From: Pseudomonadota bacterium
GTDB lineage: Bacteria; Myxococcota_A; Polyangia; Polyangiales; Polyangiaceae
Assembly: GCA_023423895.1 (NCBI GenBank)
Contig: JAFAER010000095.1
Span: forward strand, 25,645 to 89,644
DNA length: 64,000 nt
Direction of reading: 5' to 3'
Shown here: positions 15,743-24,087 of the stretch, piece after piece
Layout: the number at the start of each line of letters is the position of its first letter
How positions within the stretch are numbered: the stretch's first letter is position 1
The notes under the pieces: generated by a model
The model's input: only the letters and a program-made list of their open reading frames with translations
Told to the model about the DNA's origin: nothing
The model's database searches: none
Translations under genes and position numbers: made by a program

Positions 15743-17386
15743 ATGGAGCGGAGCGATCAGCGAAACGAGCGAGATCGCCGCATCGACGCAGGACGCAAGC
15801 TCGCGACCGGAAAGGTCGTCACCTCCGCGAACGCGACCGCGTTGCTCGAGGCCGTCCTCCGCCCCGGCGACCGCGTCTGTCTCGAAGGCGACAATCAGAA
15901 GCAGGCGGACCTCCTCGCGGGCGCGCTGGCCGCGTGTGATCCGGCGCGGGTGCACGACCTGCACATGGTCCAATCGGGCGTCGTGCTCCCGGCGCATCTC
16001 GACGTGTTCGAGCGCAAGATCGCTCGCCGCCTCGACTTCTCCTATTCAGGCCCGCAGGGCGGCCGCATTGCGGAGATGCTCTTCAGTGGTCGGATCGAGC
16101 TCGGTGCGGTGCACACCTATCTCGAGCTGTTCGCGCGCTACTTCGTCGACCTCACGCCGCACGTCGCGCTCGTCGCCGCCGTCAGCGCCGATCGCGAAGG
16201 CAACCTCTACACCGGCCCGAACACCGAGGACACGCCGACGGTCGTCGAGGCGACGGCGTTCAAGAACGGCGTCGTCATCGCGCAGGTCGACCGCATCGTC
16301 GATCGAATCCCCCGGGTCGACATCCCCGGAGACCGCGTGCACTTCGTCATCGAGGCGCCATCTCCGTTCTTCGTCGAGCCGCTCTTCACGCGCGATCCCG
16401 CGTCGATCACCGAAGCGCAGATCGCAATGGCGATGATGGCCATCAAGGGCATCTACGCGGAATACGGGATCACGCGGCTGAACCACGGGATCGGCTTTCC
16501 CACGGCCGCGATCGAGCTCGTGCTGCCGACGTACGGCGAGGCGCTGGGCCTTCGCGGCAAGATCGCGACGCACTGGGCGCTCAATCCGCATCCGACGCTG
16601 ATCCCCGCGATCGAGTCGGGATGGGTCGAGCAGGTGCATTGCTTCGGCTCCGAGGTCGGGATGGAGGACTACGTCTCGAGTCGGCCCGATGTGTTCTTCA
16701 CCGGCAGCGACGGCTCGCTCCGGTCGAACCGCGCGTTCTGTCAGGTCGCAGGTCTCTATGCATGCGACATGTTCATCGGGGCGACGCTCCAGATCGACCT
16801 CGACGGAAACAGCTCCACGGTCACAGAGACGCGGATCACGGGCTTCGGTGGTGCGCCGAACATGGGCTCCGATCCGCATGGCCGCCGTCACCCGTCGCCG
16901 GCTTGGCTGAAGGCGGGGAAGGAAGGCCGCCGCCCCGGCGACCAGGGCCTCCCGCGCGGTCGCAAGCTCGTCGTCCAGGTGGTGGAGACCTTTCGTGAGG
17001 GCCCCGCGCCGACGTTCGTCGAGCGGCTCGATGCGATCGCGCTCGCCGACAAGCTCCACACGCCGCTTGCGCCCGTGATGATCCACGGCGACGACGTCAC
17101 GCACATCGTGACGGAGGAGGGGATCGCGAACCTGCTCTCGTGCCGCGATCGGACGGAGCGCGAGCAAGCCATTCGCGGCGTCGCCGGCTACACCGACGTC
17201 GGTCGGCGTCGCGACCGGTCGATGGTGGAGCGGTTGCGGCAGCGCGGTGTGATCCGCCGGCTCGAGGACCTCGACATCGATCCTCTCGACGCGGACCGCA
17301 ACCTGCTAGCCGCCCGATCGATCCAGGATCTCGTGCGGTGGTCGGGCGGGCTGTACCGCCCTCCGTCACGATTTCGCAATTGGTAG
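15743..17386 (+). CDS. mdcA: Malonate decarboxylase alpha subunit (acetyl-ACP:malonate ACP transferase)
   Basis: This 547-residue protein matches the usual MdcA length. It exchanges malonate for acetate on the acyl-carrier subunit, the first step of biotin-independent malonate decarboxylation. Supporting stretches include GDRVCLEGDNQKQAD, HDLHMVQSG, NLYTGPNTEDTP, HGIGFPTAAIELVLPTYGE, ATHWALNPHPTLIPAIESGWV and GFGGAPNMGSDPHGRRHPSP, all typical of the family. It is the first gene of a tightly packed operon (mdcACDEGBH). The gap to mdcC is 16 bases with a strong TAGGAGG site. No malonate regulator of the MdcR/LysR type is adjacent. Confidence 0.95.
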   Translation: MERSDQRNERDRRIDAGRKLATGKVVTSANATALLEAVLRPGDRVCLEGDNQKQADLLAGALAACDPARVHDLHMVQSGVVLPAHLDVFERKIARRLDFSYSGPQGGRIAEMLFSGRIELGAVHTYLELFARYFVDLTPHVALVAAVSADREGNLYTGPNTEDTPTVVEATAFKNGVVIAQVDRIVDRIPRVDIPGDRVHFVIEAPSPFFVEPLFTRDPASITEAQIAMAMMAIKGIYAEYGITRLNHGIGFPTAAIELVLPTYGEALGLRGKIATHWALNPHPTLIPAIESGWVEQVHCFGSEVGMEDYVSSRPDVFFTGSDGSLRSNRAFCQVAGLYACDMFIGATLQIDLDGNSSTVTETRITGFGGAPNMGSDPHGRRHPSPAWLKAGKEGRRPGDQGLPRGRKLVVQVVETFREGPAPTFVERLDAIALADKLHTPLAPVMIHGDDVTHIVTEEGIANLLSCRDRTEREQAIRGVAGYTDVGRRRDRSMVERLRQRGVIRRLEDLDIDPLDADRNLLAARSIQDLVRWSGGLYRPPSRFRNW

Positions 17387-17402
17387 GAGGCAGGCAATCA
17401 CG

Positions 17403-17720
17403 ATGGAGACGCTCACGTTCAATCACGAGGCGGCGCGCCGCCTGCCCGGGACGAGGGCCCGTGCCATCGTCGGCGTCGTCGCGTCGGGGAACCTCGAGGT
17501 CCTCTTCGAACGCGTCCCGGACGGGAAGAGCTGCACGTTCGATGTCGCGACGCCGATCCGTGGCTTCGGTGAGGTGTGGGCGGCCGTCATCGCCGACTTC
17601 GTCGCGCGGCGCTCCCCCGGCGGTCTCCGCATCTCGATCAACGACGCTGGAGCTCGCCCCGACGTGGTCGCGCTGCGGCTCGCTCAAGGGGCTCGGCTGA
17701 TGGAAGCGGAGGAGCCGTGA
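17403..17720 (+). CDS. mdcC: Malonate decarboxylase acyl-carrier delta subunit
   Basis: This 105-residue protein carries the prosthetic group 2'-(5''-triphosphoribosyl)-3'-dephospho-CoA that holds the malonyl and acetyl groups. The motif VVASGNLEVL places the attachment serine at Ser28, matching the (G/A)SG(D/N)LE motif of MdcC. AGGAGG lies seven to twelve bases before the ATG. Its TGA overlaps the GTG start of mdcD (GTGA), implying coupled translation in equal amounts. Confidence 0.93.
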   Translation: METLTFNHEAARRLPGTRARAIVGVVASGNLEVLFERVPDGKSCTFDVATPIRGFGEVWAAVIADFVARRSPGGLRISINDAGARPDVVALRLAQGARLMEAEEP

Positions 17721-18661
17721 CCGAACAACGCGCGTCCGCGCTCGAACGACTCGGCATTCACCGCGTGAGCTGGTTCGAGGCCACCGCGCGCCAGCGCATC
17801 ACCGGACTGGTCGACGCCGGGACGTTCATCGAGCTGGTCGGTCCCGAGGAGCGTGAGATGAGCCCGCATCTGCCGCTCTTCGATCTGCCGCGCGCGTTCG
17901 ACGACGGCATCGTGGTCGGGCGCGCTCGCCTCGACGGCAAGTCGATTTTCATCGCCGCGCAGGAGGGACGCTTCATGGGCGGAGCCTTCGGAGAGGTGCA
18001 CGGCGCGAAGCTCGTCGGCCTGCTTCGGGCCGCGCGCGACGTCGAGCCCGAGGTGCGCACCGTCCTCCTCCTCCTCGACACCGGAGGCGTGCGGCTCCAG
18101 GAGGCGAACGCCGGTGAGCTGGCCGTTGCCGAGGTGATGCGTGCGATCGCCGAGGCGCGTTCCGACGGCGTGCGGGTCATCGGGCTCATCGGCGGACGTG
18201 CGGGTTGCTTCGGCGGCGGCGGCCTCATCGCAGGCTGCTGCAGCCGGCTGGCGATCTCGGAGCAGGGGCGTATCGGCGTCACGGGCCCGGAGGTCATCGA
18301 GACGAACATGGGCGTCGAGGAGCTCGACTCCCGCGATCGCGCCCTCGTCTGGCGAACGGTCGGCGGCAAACATCGCCGGCTGATCGGCGGCGCCGACGCG
18401 TTCGCCGACGACACGATCGAGAGCTTCCGGAAGGCGGCGCTCGCGCTCATCGCAGCGGCGCCTCCGCTTTCGCTCGATGTGATGGAGCGTGAGCAAGCGC
18501 GCCTTGCCGATCGCCTCGCGCGCTTCGGCGATTGCGCTGACGGTCGTGAGATCTGGCAGCGGCTCCGCATCGCGGCGTCCGATGCGATCCCGGACATGCC
18601 CGCGTCCGAGCTCGCCGAGCTCGCCGCGTCGTTGCCGGAGGCCAACCATGACGCTCGATGA
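17717..18661 (+). CDS. mdcD: Malonate decarboxylase beta subunit
   Basis: The GTG start at 17717 overlaps the mdcC stop and gives 314 residues. MdcD, together with MdcE, forms the carboxyltransferase-like decarboxylase that releases CO2 from malonyl-ACP. The crotonase/ACCT-type fold shows in FIAAQEGRFMGGAFGEVHGAK, VLLLLDTGGVRLQEANAGE and the glycine-rich GRAGCFGGGGLIAG, where main-chain amides form the oxyanion hole. GVTGPEVIE also fits. The gene ends inside the start of mdcE with a 14-base overlap. Confidence 0.94.
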   Translation: MTEQRASALERLGIHRVSWFEATARQRITGLVDAGTFIELVGPEEREMSPHLPLFDLPRAFDDGIVVGRARLDGKSIFIAAQEGRFMGGAFGEVHGAKLVGLLRAARDVEPEVRTVLLLLDTGGVRLQEANAGELAVAEVMRAIAEARSDGVRVIGLIGGRAGCFGGGGLIAGCCSRLAISEQGRIGVTGPEVIETNMGVEELDSRDRALVWRTVGGKHRRLIGGADAFADDTIESFRKAALALIAAAPPLSLDVMEREQARLADRLARFGDCADGREIWQRLRIAASDAIPDMPASELAELAASLPEANHDAR

Positions 18662-19379
18662 GATCGTCGCGTCGCTGTTCCCGGAAGGGCACGACGTCGC
18701 GACCGAAGCGGGGGGTCTCGTCGCAGGCGAAGGCGTGCTCGCTGGCGCTCCGGTCGCGGTCATCGGCGTCACGAACGCAACACCGCTCGGCGTCGAAGGA
18801 GCGCTGTCGCTCGCGGCGCACGTCCTCGCGGTGATCCGAGCGGGTAGGACGAAGCCGATCCTCGTGCTCGTGGACTCCGGCAGCCAGCGCATGCGCCGCC
18901 GCGACGAGCTGCTCGGCCTGAACGAATACCTCGCGCACCTGGCGAAGTGTCTGCTGCTCGCCGATCGCGAGGGACATCCGACGGTCGGTTTGCTCTTCGG
19001 CCACAGCGCCGCTGGTGCTTTCCTCGCGACGGCGCTCGCGACGCGTGTGCTCGTCGCGATGCCCGATGCCCAGCCGACGGTGATGGACCTGCCGTCGATC
19101 GCGCGCGTCACCAAGCTCCCGCTCGACATGCTCGAGACGATGGCGAAGAGGACGCCGGTGTTCGCGCCGAGCCTCGAGAATCTGGTCCGGATCGGGGCCG
19201 TGAGCAGCGTGCTCGATCCGAAGCGGCCTCTCGACGCCCAGCTATCGGAGGTCCTCGCGGTGATCGCAGCGGATCGCGTCGATCGTCGGGACATGCTTGG
19301 CGAGGCGCGTACGGGGCGCCTCCGGGCGGCCGCCATCGCGCGGCGCGTGTGCGAGGAGGCCGAGCGACATGATCGATGA
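18648..19379 (+). CDS. mdcE: Malonate decarboxylase gamma subunit
   Basis: The start at ATG 18648 gives 243 residues, and the overlap with mdcD fixes it. It pairs with MdcD as the second half of the decarboxylase. Family stretches include VIGVTNATPLGVEGAL, VLVDSGSQRMRRRDELLGLNEY, LLFGHSAAGAFLATALA and VMDLPSIARVTKLP. The GHSAAGAF segment corresponds to the glycine-rich oxyanion region. It overlaps mdcG by 11 bases. Confidence 0.93.
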   Translation: MTLDEIVASLFPEGHDVATEAGGLVAGEGVLAGAPVAVIGVTNATPLGVEGALSLAAHVLAVIRAGRTKPILVLVDSGSQRMRRRDELLGLNEYLAHLAKCLLLADREGHPTVGLLFGHSAAGAFLATALATRVLVAMPDAQPTVMDLPSIARVTKLPLDMLETMAKRTPVFAPSLENLVRIGAVSSVLDPKRPLDAQLSEVLAVIAADRVDRRDMLGEARTGRLRAAAIARRVCEEAERHDR

Positions 19380-20052
19380 GACATGGGCATCGTCGCTGCG
19401 CCGGCACGATCTCCTGCACGTCGCGCCCGGGGCATGGAAGGAGGCGCTGCGCACGCGACCAGACACCGTCGCGGGCATCGACGTCCTCGAGGGATGGGCC
19501 GACGCTGGATGGCCGGTGATCGTGCGGCGTCGCGATCCTGCCGACAGCGAGGACCTCGTCCCGATCGCCGTACCGCTGCCCCCGTCTGCGGGAAGGACGA
19601 GGGTCGCCCTCGAGGTGCCGCGCGCAGCGGTGTGTGGCCGGCATGCGCCGCTCTCGCTCGAACGCGCGCGTGCCGTCGCGCCTCGAGCCTGGCAGGCGTC
19701 GATCGATGCCCTCCTCGCTGCCGGCGTTCGTCATCGTTCACGGGCATCCGTCTTCGGAAGCCTGCTCTGGCAAGCCCTGACGGGGCTCGCTTACGTGAGG
19801 GCGTCTTCCGATCTCGACGTCGCCTGGGCCGTGGGGAAGGGGACCGACGTCGTCGCGCTCGTCGAGACGCTGGGCGTCGTCGATCACGAATGCACTCCGC
19901 GGATCGACGGTGAGCTGATCTTCCCCGACGGTGGCGGCGTGAGCTGGCGGGAGCTCGCGCGAAGACCGGAGGCCGTCGTCGTGAAGAGGCTCGATCGCGT
20001 CGAGAGCTGCCGACTCGACACGGTGCTCGACGGGAAGGTCGGTGCCTCGTGA
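19369..20052 (+). CDS. mdcG: Phosphoribosyl-dephospho-CoA transferase (malonate decarboxylase holo-ACP synthase)
   Basis: MdcG attaches the triphosphoribosyl-dephospho-CoA group to the serine of MdcC. The 227-residue protein starts MIDETWASSLRRHDLLHVAP, resembling the RHDLL(W/H)L start of the family. It holds a nucleotidyltransferase-type segment (ASVFGSLLWQALTGL, then SSDLDVAW with two acidic residues likely to bind metal) and a late region ending KRLDRVE. A start at the overlapped ATG 19369 fits the operon packing. Its stop overlaps the GTG of mdcB. Confidence 0.88.
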   Translation: MIDETWASSLRRHDLLHVAPGAWKEALRTRPDTVAGIDVLEGWADAGWPVIVRRRDPADSEDLVPIAVPLPPSAGRTRVALEVPRAAVCGRHAPLSLERARAVAPRAWQASIDALLAAGVRHRSRASVFGSLLWQALTGLAYVRASSDLDVAWAVGKGTDVVALVETLGVVDHECTPRIDGELIFPDGGGVSWRELARRPEAVVVKRLDRVESCRLDTVLDGKVGAS

Positions 20053-21017
20053 CCCTGTCCTTGGACACGCGTGCCCGTTCGCTGTCGAGAGCCAGCTTGC
20101 ATCCGGACGCCCTCGGCGCGATGGCGACGCGTGCGCTGCTCGTCGAGCTCGACACGTGGCCGAAGCCCGGCCTCGTGAGCCACGTCGATCGAGGCGCTCA
20201 CCGGGACATGGACGTTTCGATGATGCGTGCGAGCGCGGAGGTGCTGTCGCCGTTCTTCGCGCAGCTCGCAGCGGCCGGCCAGCGTGGCGCGGCGATGCGC
20301 GAGCTGCGTGACATCGGGCTCTCGGCCGAGTCCGCGATGATGCGCGCGACGGGAGGCATCAACACCCATCGCGGAGCGATCTTCGGGCTCGGTCTCCTCT
20401 GCGCGGCCGCGGGCGCTGTCTCCACGGCCGCGTGCGCTGCTTCCACGGCCGCGGGCGCTGTCTCCACGGCCGCAAGCGTGGCGCCTGGAGCGCTCGGCCG
20501 GGAGGTCCGTGAGCGCTGGGGAGACGTGATCGTCCTCGGCGCGAAGAGCTCGGCAGGGGCATCCGGCCACCGGCCCGGTGCCGACGTTCGTCGACGTCAT
20601 GGCTTCGGCGGCGCACCCGCCGAGGCGGCCGCCGGGTTCCCGACCGTCTACGGCGCTGGTCTGCCTGCGCTCGCGCGTGGTCGCGTGCTGGCGGCGAGCG
20701 ACGAGGAGGCTGCCCGCGTCCACGCGTGCTTCGCGTTGATCGCTTCCATGGGCGACACGAACCTGGTGCATCGTGGCGGCATCGACGGGCTTCGTTTCGC
20801 GCAGGCGGCGGCAGCTTCATTTCTCCGCGCGGGCGGCGTCGGCCGCTGCGGTTGGCGGACGGAGGCGGAGGCCATCCATCGAACGTTCACGGCGCGACGA
20901 CTGAGCCCGGGAGGCTCGGCGGATCTCCTCGCGATGACCCTCTTCGTCGAATCGCTCGAGGGGCCGCGCCGATCGCCGTTAGTCCCCATCGGCACGCGCG
21001 CGCGTGCTCCGGGCTGA
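20049..21017 (+). CDS. mdcB: Triphosphoribosyl-dephospho-CoA synthase
   Basis: MdcB makes the prosthetic group precursor from ATP and dephospho-CoA, in the CitG/MdcB family. The start is GTG 20049, overlapping the mdcG stop. Family motifs are ALLVELDTWPKPGLVSHVDRGAH, then TGGINTHRGAIFGLGLL, and GDTNLVHRGG. The 322-residue length is near normal. Between about residues 118 and 145 there is an insert made of seven-residue repeats (AAGAVST, AACAAST, AAGAVST), probably a loop expansion that leaves the motifs intact. Confidence 0.9.
   Translation: MTLSLDTRARSLSRASLHPDALGAMATRALLVELDTWPKPGLVSHVDRGAHRDMDVSMMRASAEVLSPFFAQLAAAGQRGAAMRELRDIGLSAESAMMRATGGINTHRGAIFGLGLLCAAAGAVSTAACAASTAAGAVSTAASVAPGALGREVRERWGDVIVLGAKSSAGASGHRPGADVRRRHGFGGAPAEAAAGFPTVYGAGLPALARGRVLAASDEEAARVHACFALIASMGDTNLVHRGGIDGLRFAQAAAASFLRAGGVGRCGWRTEAEAIHRTFTARRLSPGGSADLLAMTLFVESLEGPRRSPLVPIGTRARAPG
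20405..20478 (+). repeat. 21-base tandem repeat inside mdcB
   Basis: Three consecutive 21-base units of the form GGCCGCGKGCGCTGYYTCCAC (first and third identical) plus half a fourth. They encode AAGAVST-type heptads right after the NTHRGAIFGLG motif. Because the unit is a multiple of three, copy changes keep the frame. Confidence 0.85.
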
Positions 21018-21021
21018 GCGG

Positions 21022-21957
21022 ATGACGATTGCGATTCTGTGTTCCGGGCAGGGTGGTCAGCACCCCGGAATGTTCCGTCTGACCGGAGCCGCTCCGGAGG
21101 CCGAGCCCGCGTTCGCGGCGGCGACGAAAGCCCTCGACGGACGCGATCCGCGTGGGCTCGTCGTCGACTCTCCCGACGCTCTCCACGAGGACCGCGTCGC
21201 GCAGATCCTCTGCTGCACGGCGGCGCTCGCGGCGTGGCGCGCGCTCGGGCCGGCCGTGGAGGACGCGAACGTGCTCGCGGGATACAGCATCGGCGAGCTC
21301 GCGGCGTGGGGATGTGCCGGCGTGCTCGACGTCGAGACGGTGATGCCCCTCGCGCGCGTGCGCGCCGAAGCGATGGACGAGGTCGCCGGGGCCGGGACGG
21401 GACTTCTCGCGCTGCGAGGCCTCGCGCGTCGGGCCGTCGATGCGCTCTGCGCCGAGCACGCGTGCGACGTCGCCATCATCGACGGTCCACGGAGCTTCGT
21501 CGTCGGAGGTGTCAGTACCGATCTCGAGCGCCTCGGCGCGGACGCGCTCGCGCGAGGAGCAACCCGCACCGTGCACCTGCCCGTTGCGGTGGCTTCTCAC
21601 ACGCCGCGGCTCGCGATGGCGAGCGAGCGATTCCGGACCGCGCTCGAGGCGCTTCCGGTCCGCGCGCGCGTGAGGCCCGGCTTGCGCTTGCTCCGCGGCA
21701 TCGACGGGCGAGTGGTGTTCGACGTCGTCGAAGGAGAGGCGGCGCTCGCAGCGCAGATCGCGCGTCCTGTCGACTGGGCGCGATGCCTCGAGGCCTGCCG
21801 GGAAGCGCTCGTGACCACCGTCCTCGAGCTCGGTCCCGGACACGCGCTCGCGGCGATGGCATCCGAGGTCATGCCGCGAGCGCGATGTCGGAGCCTCGAC
21901 GATTTCAGCACGCTCGCCGGCGCGCGCAGGTGGTTGGCAGATGACCGCCGTGGCTGA
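21022..21957 (+). CDS. mdcH: Malonyl-CoA:ACP transacylase of the malonate decarboxylase system
   Basis: The start at ATG 21022 gives 311 residues; the in-frame codons before it overlap mdcB. MdcH loads malonyl groups onto the carrier subunit to start the cycle. The acyltransferase fold shows in LCSGQGGQHPGMF at the N-terminus, the nucleophile elbow GYSIGELAAWG with Ser89, and VASHTPRL containing the catalytic His near residue 194. ELGPGHALAAM follows near the end. It is the last gene of the operon; 100 bases follow before gnd. Confidence 0.93.
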   Translation: MTIAILCSGQGGQHPGMFRLTGAAPEAEPAFAAATKALDGRDPRGLVVDSPDALHEDRVAQILCCTAALAAWRALGPAVEDANVLAGYSIGELAAWGCAGVLDVETVMPLARVRAEAMDEVAGAGTGLLALRGLARRAVDALCAEHACDVAIIDGPRSFVVGGVSTDLERLGADALARGATRTVHLPVAVASHTPRLAMASERFRTALEALPVRARVRPGLRLLRGIDGRVVFDVVEGEAALAAQIARPVDWARCLEACREALVTTVLELGPGHALAAMASEVMPRARCRSLDDFSTLAGARRWLADDRRG

Positions 21958-22057
21958 GTGATGCGCGTCACGGTCCCCGGCGCATCTGCCGCAGATCGAC
22001 GCGTGTGCTTCGCACGAGCGCAACGCGGGTGTACGTTGCGCATCGGAGACACCAGAC

Positions 22058-23527
22058 ATGCAGACGCAAGGCGACATCGCGCTCATCGGCCTCGCAGTGA
22101 TGGGGCAGAACCTCATCTTGAACATGAACGACCACGGCTTCACGGTCGTGGCCTACAACCGCACGGTCTCCAAGGTCGACGAGTTCCTCGCGAAGGAAGC
22201 GAAGGGCACGAACGTGATCGGCGCCCACTCGATCCCGGACATGGTCGCGAAGCTGAAGAAGCCGCGGCGCGTGATGATGCTCGTGAAGGCGGGCAAGCCG
22301 GTCGACGACCTCATCGAACAGCTCGTGCCGCACCTCGAGCCGGGCGACATCATCATCGACGGCGGCAACTCGCTCCATCAGGACAGCACGCGCCGCGTCC
22401 GCGAGCTCGAGGCGAAGGGCCTCCTCTACATCGGCACCGGCGTCTCCGGTGGCGAAGAGGGTGCGCGTCGCGGACCGAGCATCATGCCGGGGGGCTCGCC
22501 CAAGGCGTGGGACGCGGTGAAGCCGATCTTCCAGGGCGTCGCGGCGAAGGTCGAAGGTGGCGTGCCGTGCTGCGACTGGGTCGGCGAGGGCGGCGCAGGC
22601 CACTACGTGAAGATGGTCCACAACGGGATCGAATATGGCGACATGCAGCTCATCTGCGAGGCCTACAACCTGATGAAGGACGGCCTCGGCATGTCGTACG
22701 ACGAGATGCACGAGGTGTTCGCGGAGTGGAACAAGGGCGTGCTCGACAGCTACCTGATCGAGATCACGCGCGACATCCTCGCGTTCAAGGACACGGACGG
22801 CGCGCCGCTGGTCGAGCACATCCTCGACGCCGCCGGGCAGAAGGGCACCGGCAAGTGGACGGTGCAGGACTCGCTCGAGCACGGCATCCCGATCACGCTG
22901 ATCGCGGAGGCGGTCTACGGGCGCTGCGTCTCGGCGCTGAAAGACGAGCGCGTCGCCGCCTCGAAGGTCCTCACCGGTCCGTCGAGCCCGCGCCTCGCGA
23001 TCAAGGATGAAGCCGAGAAGCGCGCGATGATCGACGCCATCCGCGATGCGCTCTACGCATCGAAGATCATCAGCTACGCGCAGGGCTACATGCTGATGCG
23101 CGCCGCCGCGAAGGCGTACGGCTGGAACCTGAACTACGGCGGCATCGCGCTCATGTGGCGTGGTGGGTGCATCATCCGCAGCCGCTTCCTCGGCAAGATC
23201 AAGGACGCGTTCGACCGCGACGCGTCGCTCGTGAACCTCCTGCTCGATCCCTATTTCAAGGGCGAGATCGATCGCGTCCAGGCCGGCTGGCGCAAGGTCA
23301 TCGCGGGCGCGGTGACGTCGGGCATCCCGGTCCCCGCGTTCTCGACGGCGCTCGCGTTCTACGACTCGTACCGATCGGAGCGCCTGCCGGCCAACCTGCT
23401 GCAGGCGCAGCGCGACTACTTCGGCGCGCACACGTACGAGCGCACGGATCGTCCGCGCGGCGAGTTCCATCACACGAACTGGACCGGCCGCGGCGGCGAG
23501 ACGTCGAGCTCCACCTACAACGTCTGA
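22058..23527 (+). CDS. gnd: 6-phosphogluconate dehydrogenase (decarboxylating)
   Basis: The 489-residue enzyme converts 6-phosphogluconate and NADP+ to ribulose 5-phosphate, CO2 and NADPH in the pentose phosphate pathway. The N-terminal Rossmann motif is IGLAVMGQNLILN (residues about 9-21), followed by YNRT and IIDGGNS. GVSGGEEGARRGPSIMPGG and the KMVHNGIEYGDMQ helix carry the substrate-binding and catalytic residues (Lys and Glu). WRGGCIIRS is also typical. The length is standard. A 100-base gap to mdcH probably holds its own promoter, though read-through from the malonate operon is possible. Confidence 0.97.
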   Translation: MQTQGDIALIGLAVMGQNLILNMNDHGFTVVAYNRTVSKVDEFLAKEAKGTNVIGAHSIPDMVAKLKKPRRVMMLVKAGKPVDDLIEQLVPHLEPGDIIIDGGNSLHQDSTRRVRELEAKGLLYIGTGVSGGEEGARRGPSIMPGGSPKAWDAVKPIFQGVAAKVEGGVPCCDWVGEGGAGHYVKMVHNGIEYGDMQLICEAYNLMKDGLGMSYDEMHEVFAEWNKGVLDSYLIEITRDILAFKDTDGAPLVEHILDAAGQKGTGKWTVQDSLEHGIPITLIAEAVYGRCVSALKDERVAASKVLTGPSSPRLAIKDEAEKRAMIDAIRDALYASKIISYAQGYMLMRAAAKAYGWNLNYGGIALMWRGGCIIRSRFLGKIKDAFDRDASLVNLLLDPYFKGEIDRVQAGWRKVIAGAVTSGIPVPAFSTALAFYDSYRSERLPANLLQAQRDYFGAHTYERTDRPRGEFHHTNWTGRGGETSSSTYNV

Positions 23528-23551
23528 TGCGGCTTGCCAGCACGATCGCGG

Positions 23552-23911
23552 CTACGGATTCGTGGTCGCGATCGGTGGCACTGGCTGGACGACGACCGGC
23601 CATGGCCACGGCTGGACGGTCCGCGCGATGGCGCAACGGCACCGCGGAACATCAGCCTCGTTGATGTGACAGATCGCGCTTCGCGGGCCGTCGCCGCAGA
23701 CGCCGTCGCTGAACATGTCGTTGCACTCCGCGTCGCCGGTGCAGGTGCAATAGCCGTCCTCGCACAGGTAGCTACGTTTGGTGCCGCCCGTGTTCTTCAG
23801 GGCGGCTTCGCTGGTCGCTGTCGGCTCTTCGCTGTCCGACGGCGCGGCGGCGCATGCGCCGAGGAACGAGGCAGAGATCAGGGTCGCAAGGATGTACGGG
23901 GTCGAACGCAT
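23552..23911 (-). CDS. Small Cys-rich lipoprotein
   Basis: The 119-residue protein has a signal peptide ending FLGAC (Cys20) followed by Ala/Ser/Glu-rich sequence. A compact Cys-rich core comes next (YLCEDGYCTCTGDAECNDMF, then DGVCGDG, ICHINE, RCRC), then a Pro/Trp tail with PWPWPVVVQP. About ten cysteines suggest disulfide bonds outside the cytoplasm. The Pro/Trp tail may touch cell wall or polysaccharide; that is speculation. No family is recognised. It is convergent with gnd. Confidence 0.7.
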   Translation of the reverse strand: MRSTPYILATLISASFLGACAAAPSDSEEPTATSEAALKNTGGTKRSYLCEDGYCTCTGDAECNDMFSDGVCGDGPRSAICHINEADVPRCRCAIARTVQPWPWPVVVQPVPPIATTNP

Positions 23912-24087
23912 GGCGCACCTCGAGAGGGCCGCAAGCGAACGCTGCGGCGGGGGAGAGACGTGCGGGGCGCAGCCGGATGCTTGCGGCCCACGCCATCAGG
24001 TACTCCCGCGCCGAGCCCGATCTGACAGGGCCCCCGCTTTTTTTCGTCCTCGGAGCGGCACGAAGCGCCGGGACGGTACGGAAGGCG

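Noticed and set aside
17684..20155. Open frame of 823 codons antisense to mdcC-mdcG
   Set aside because: The plus-strand malonate decarboxylase genes have clear family motifs; the antisense product is Arg/Ser-rich with none.
24028..24050. T-run after GGGCCCCCGC as a terminator
   Set aside because: The stem before it is only about four base pairs; neighbouring genes on the plus strand end 500 bases earlier.
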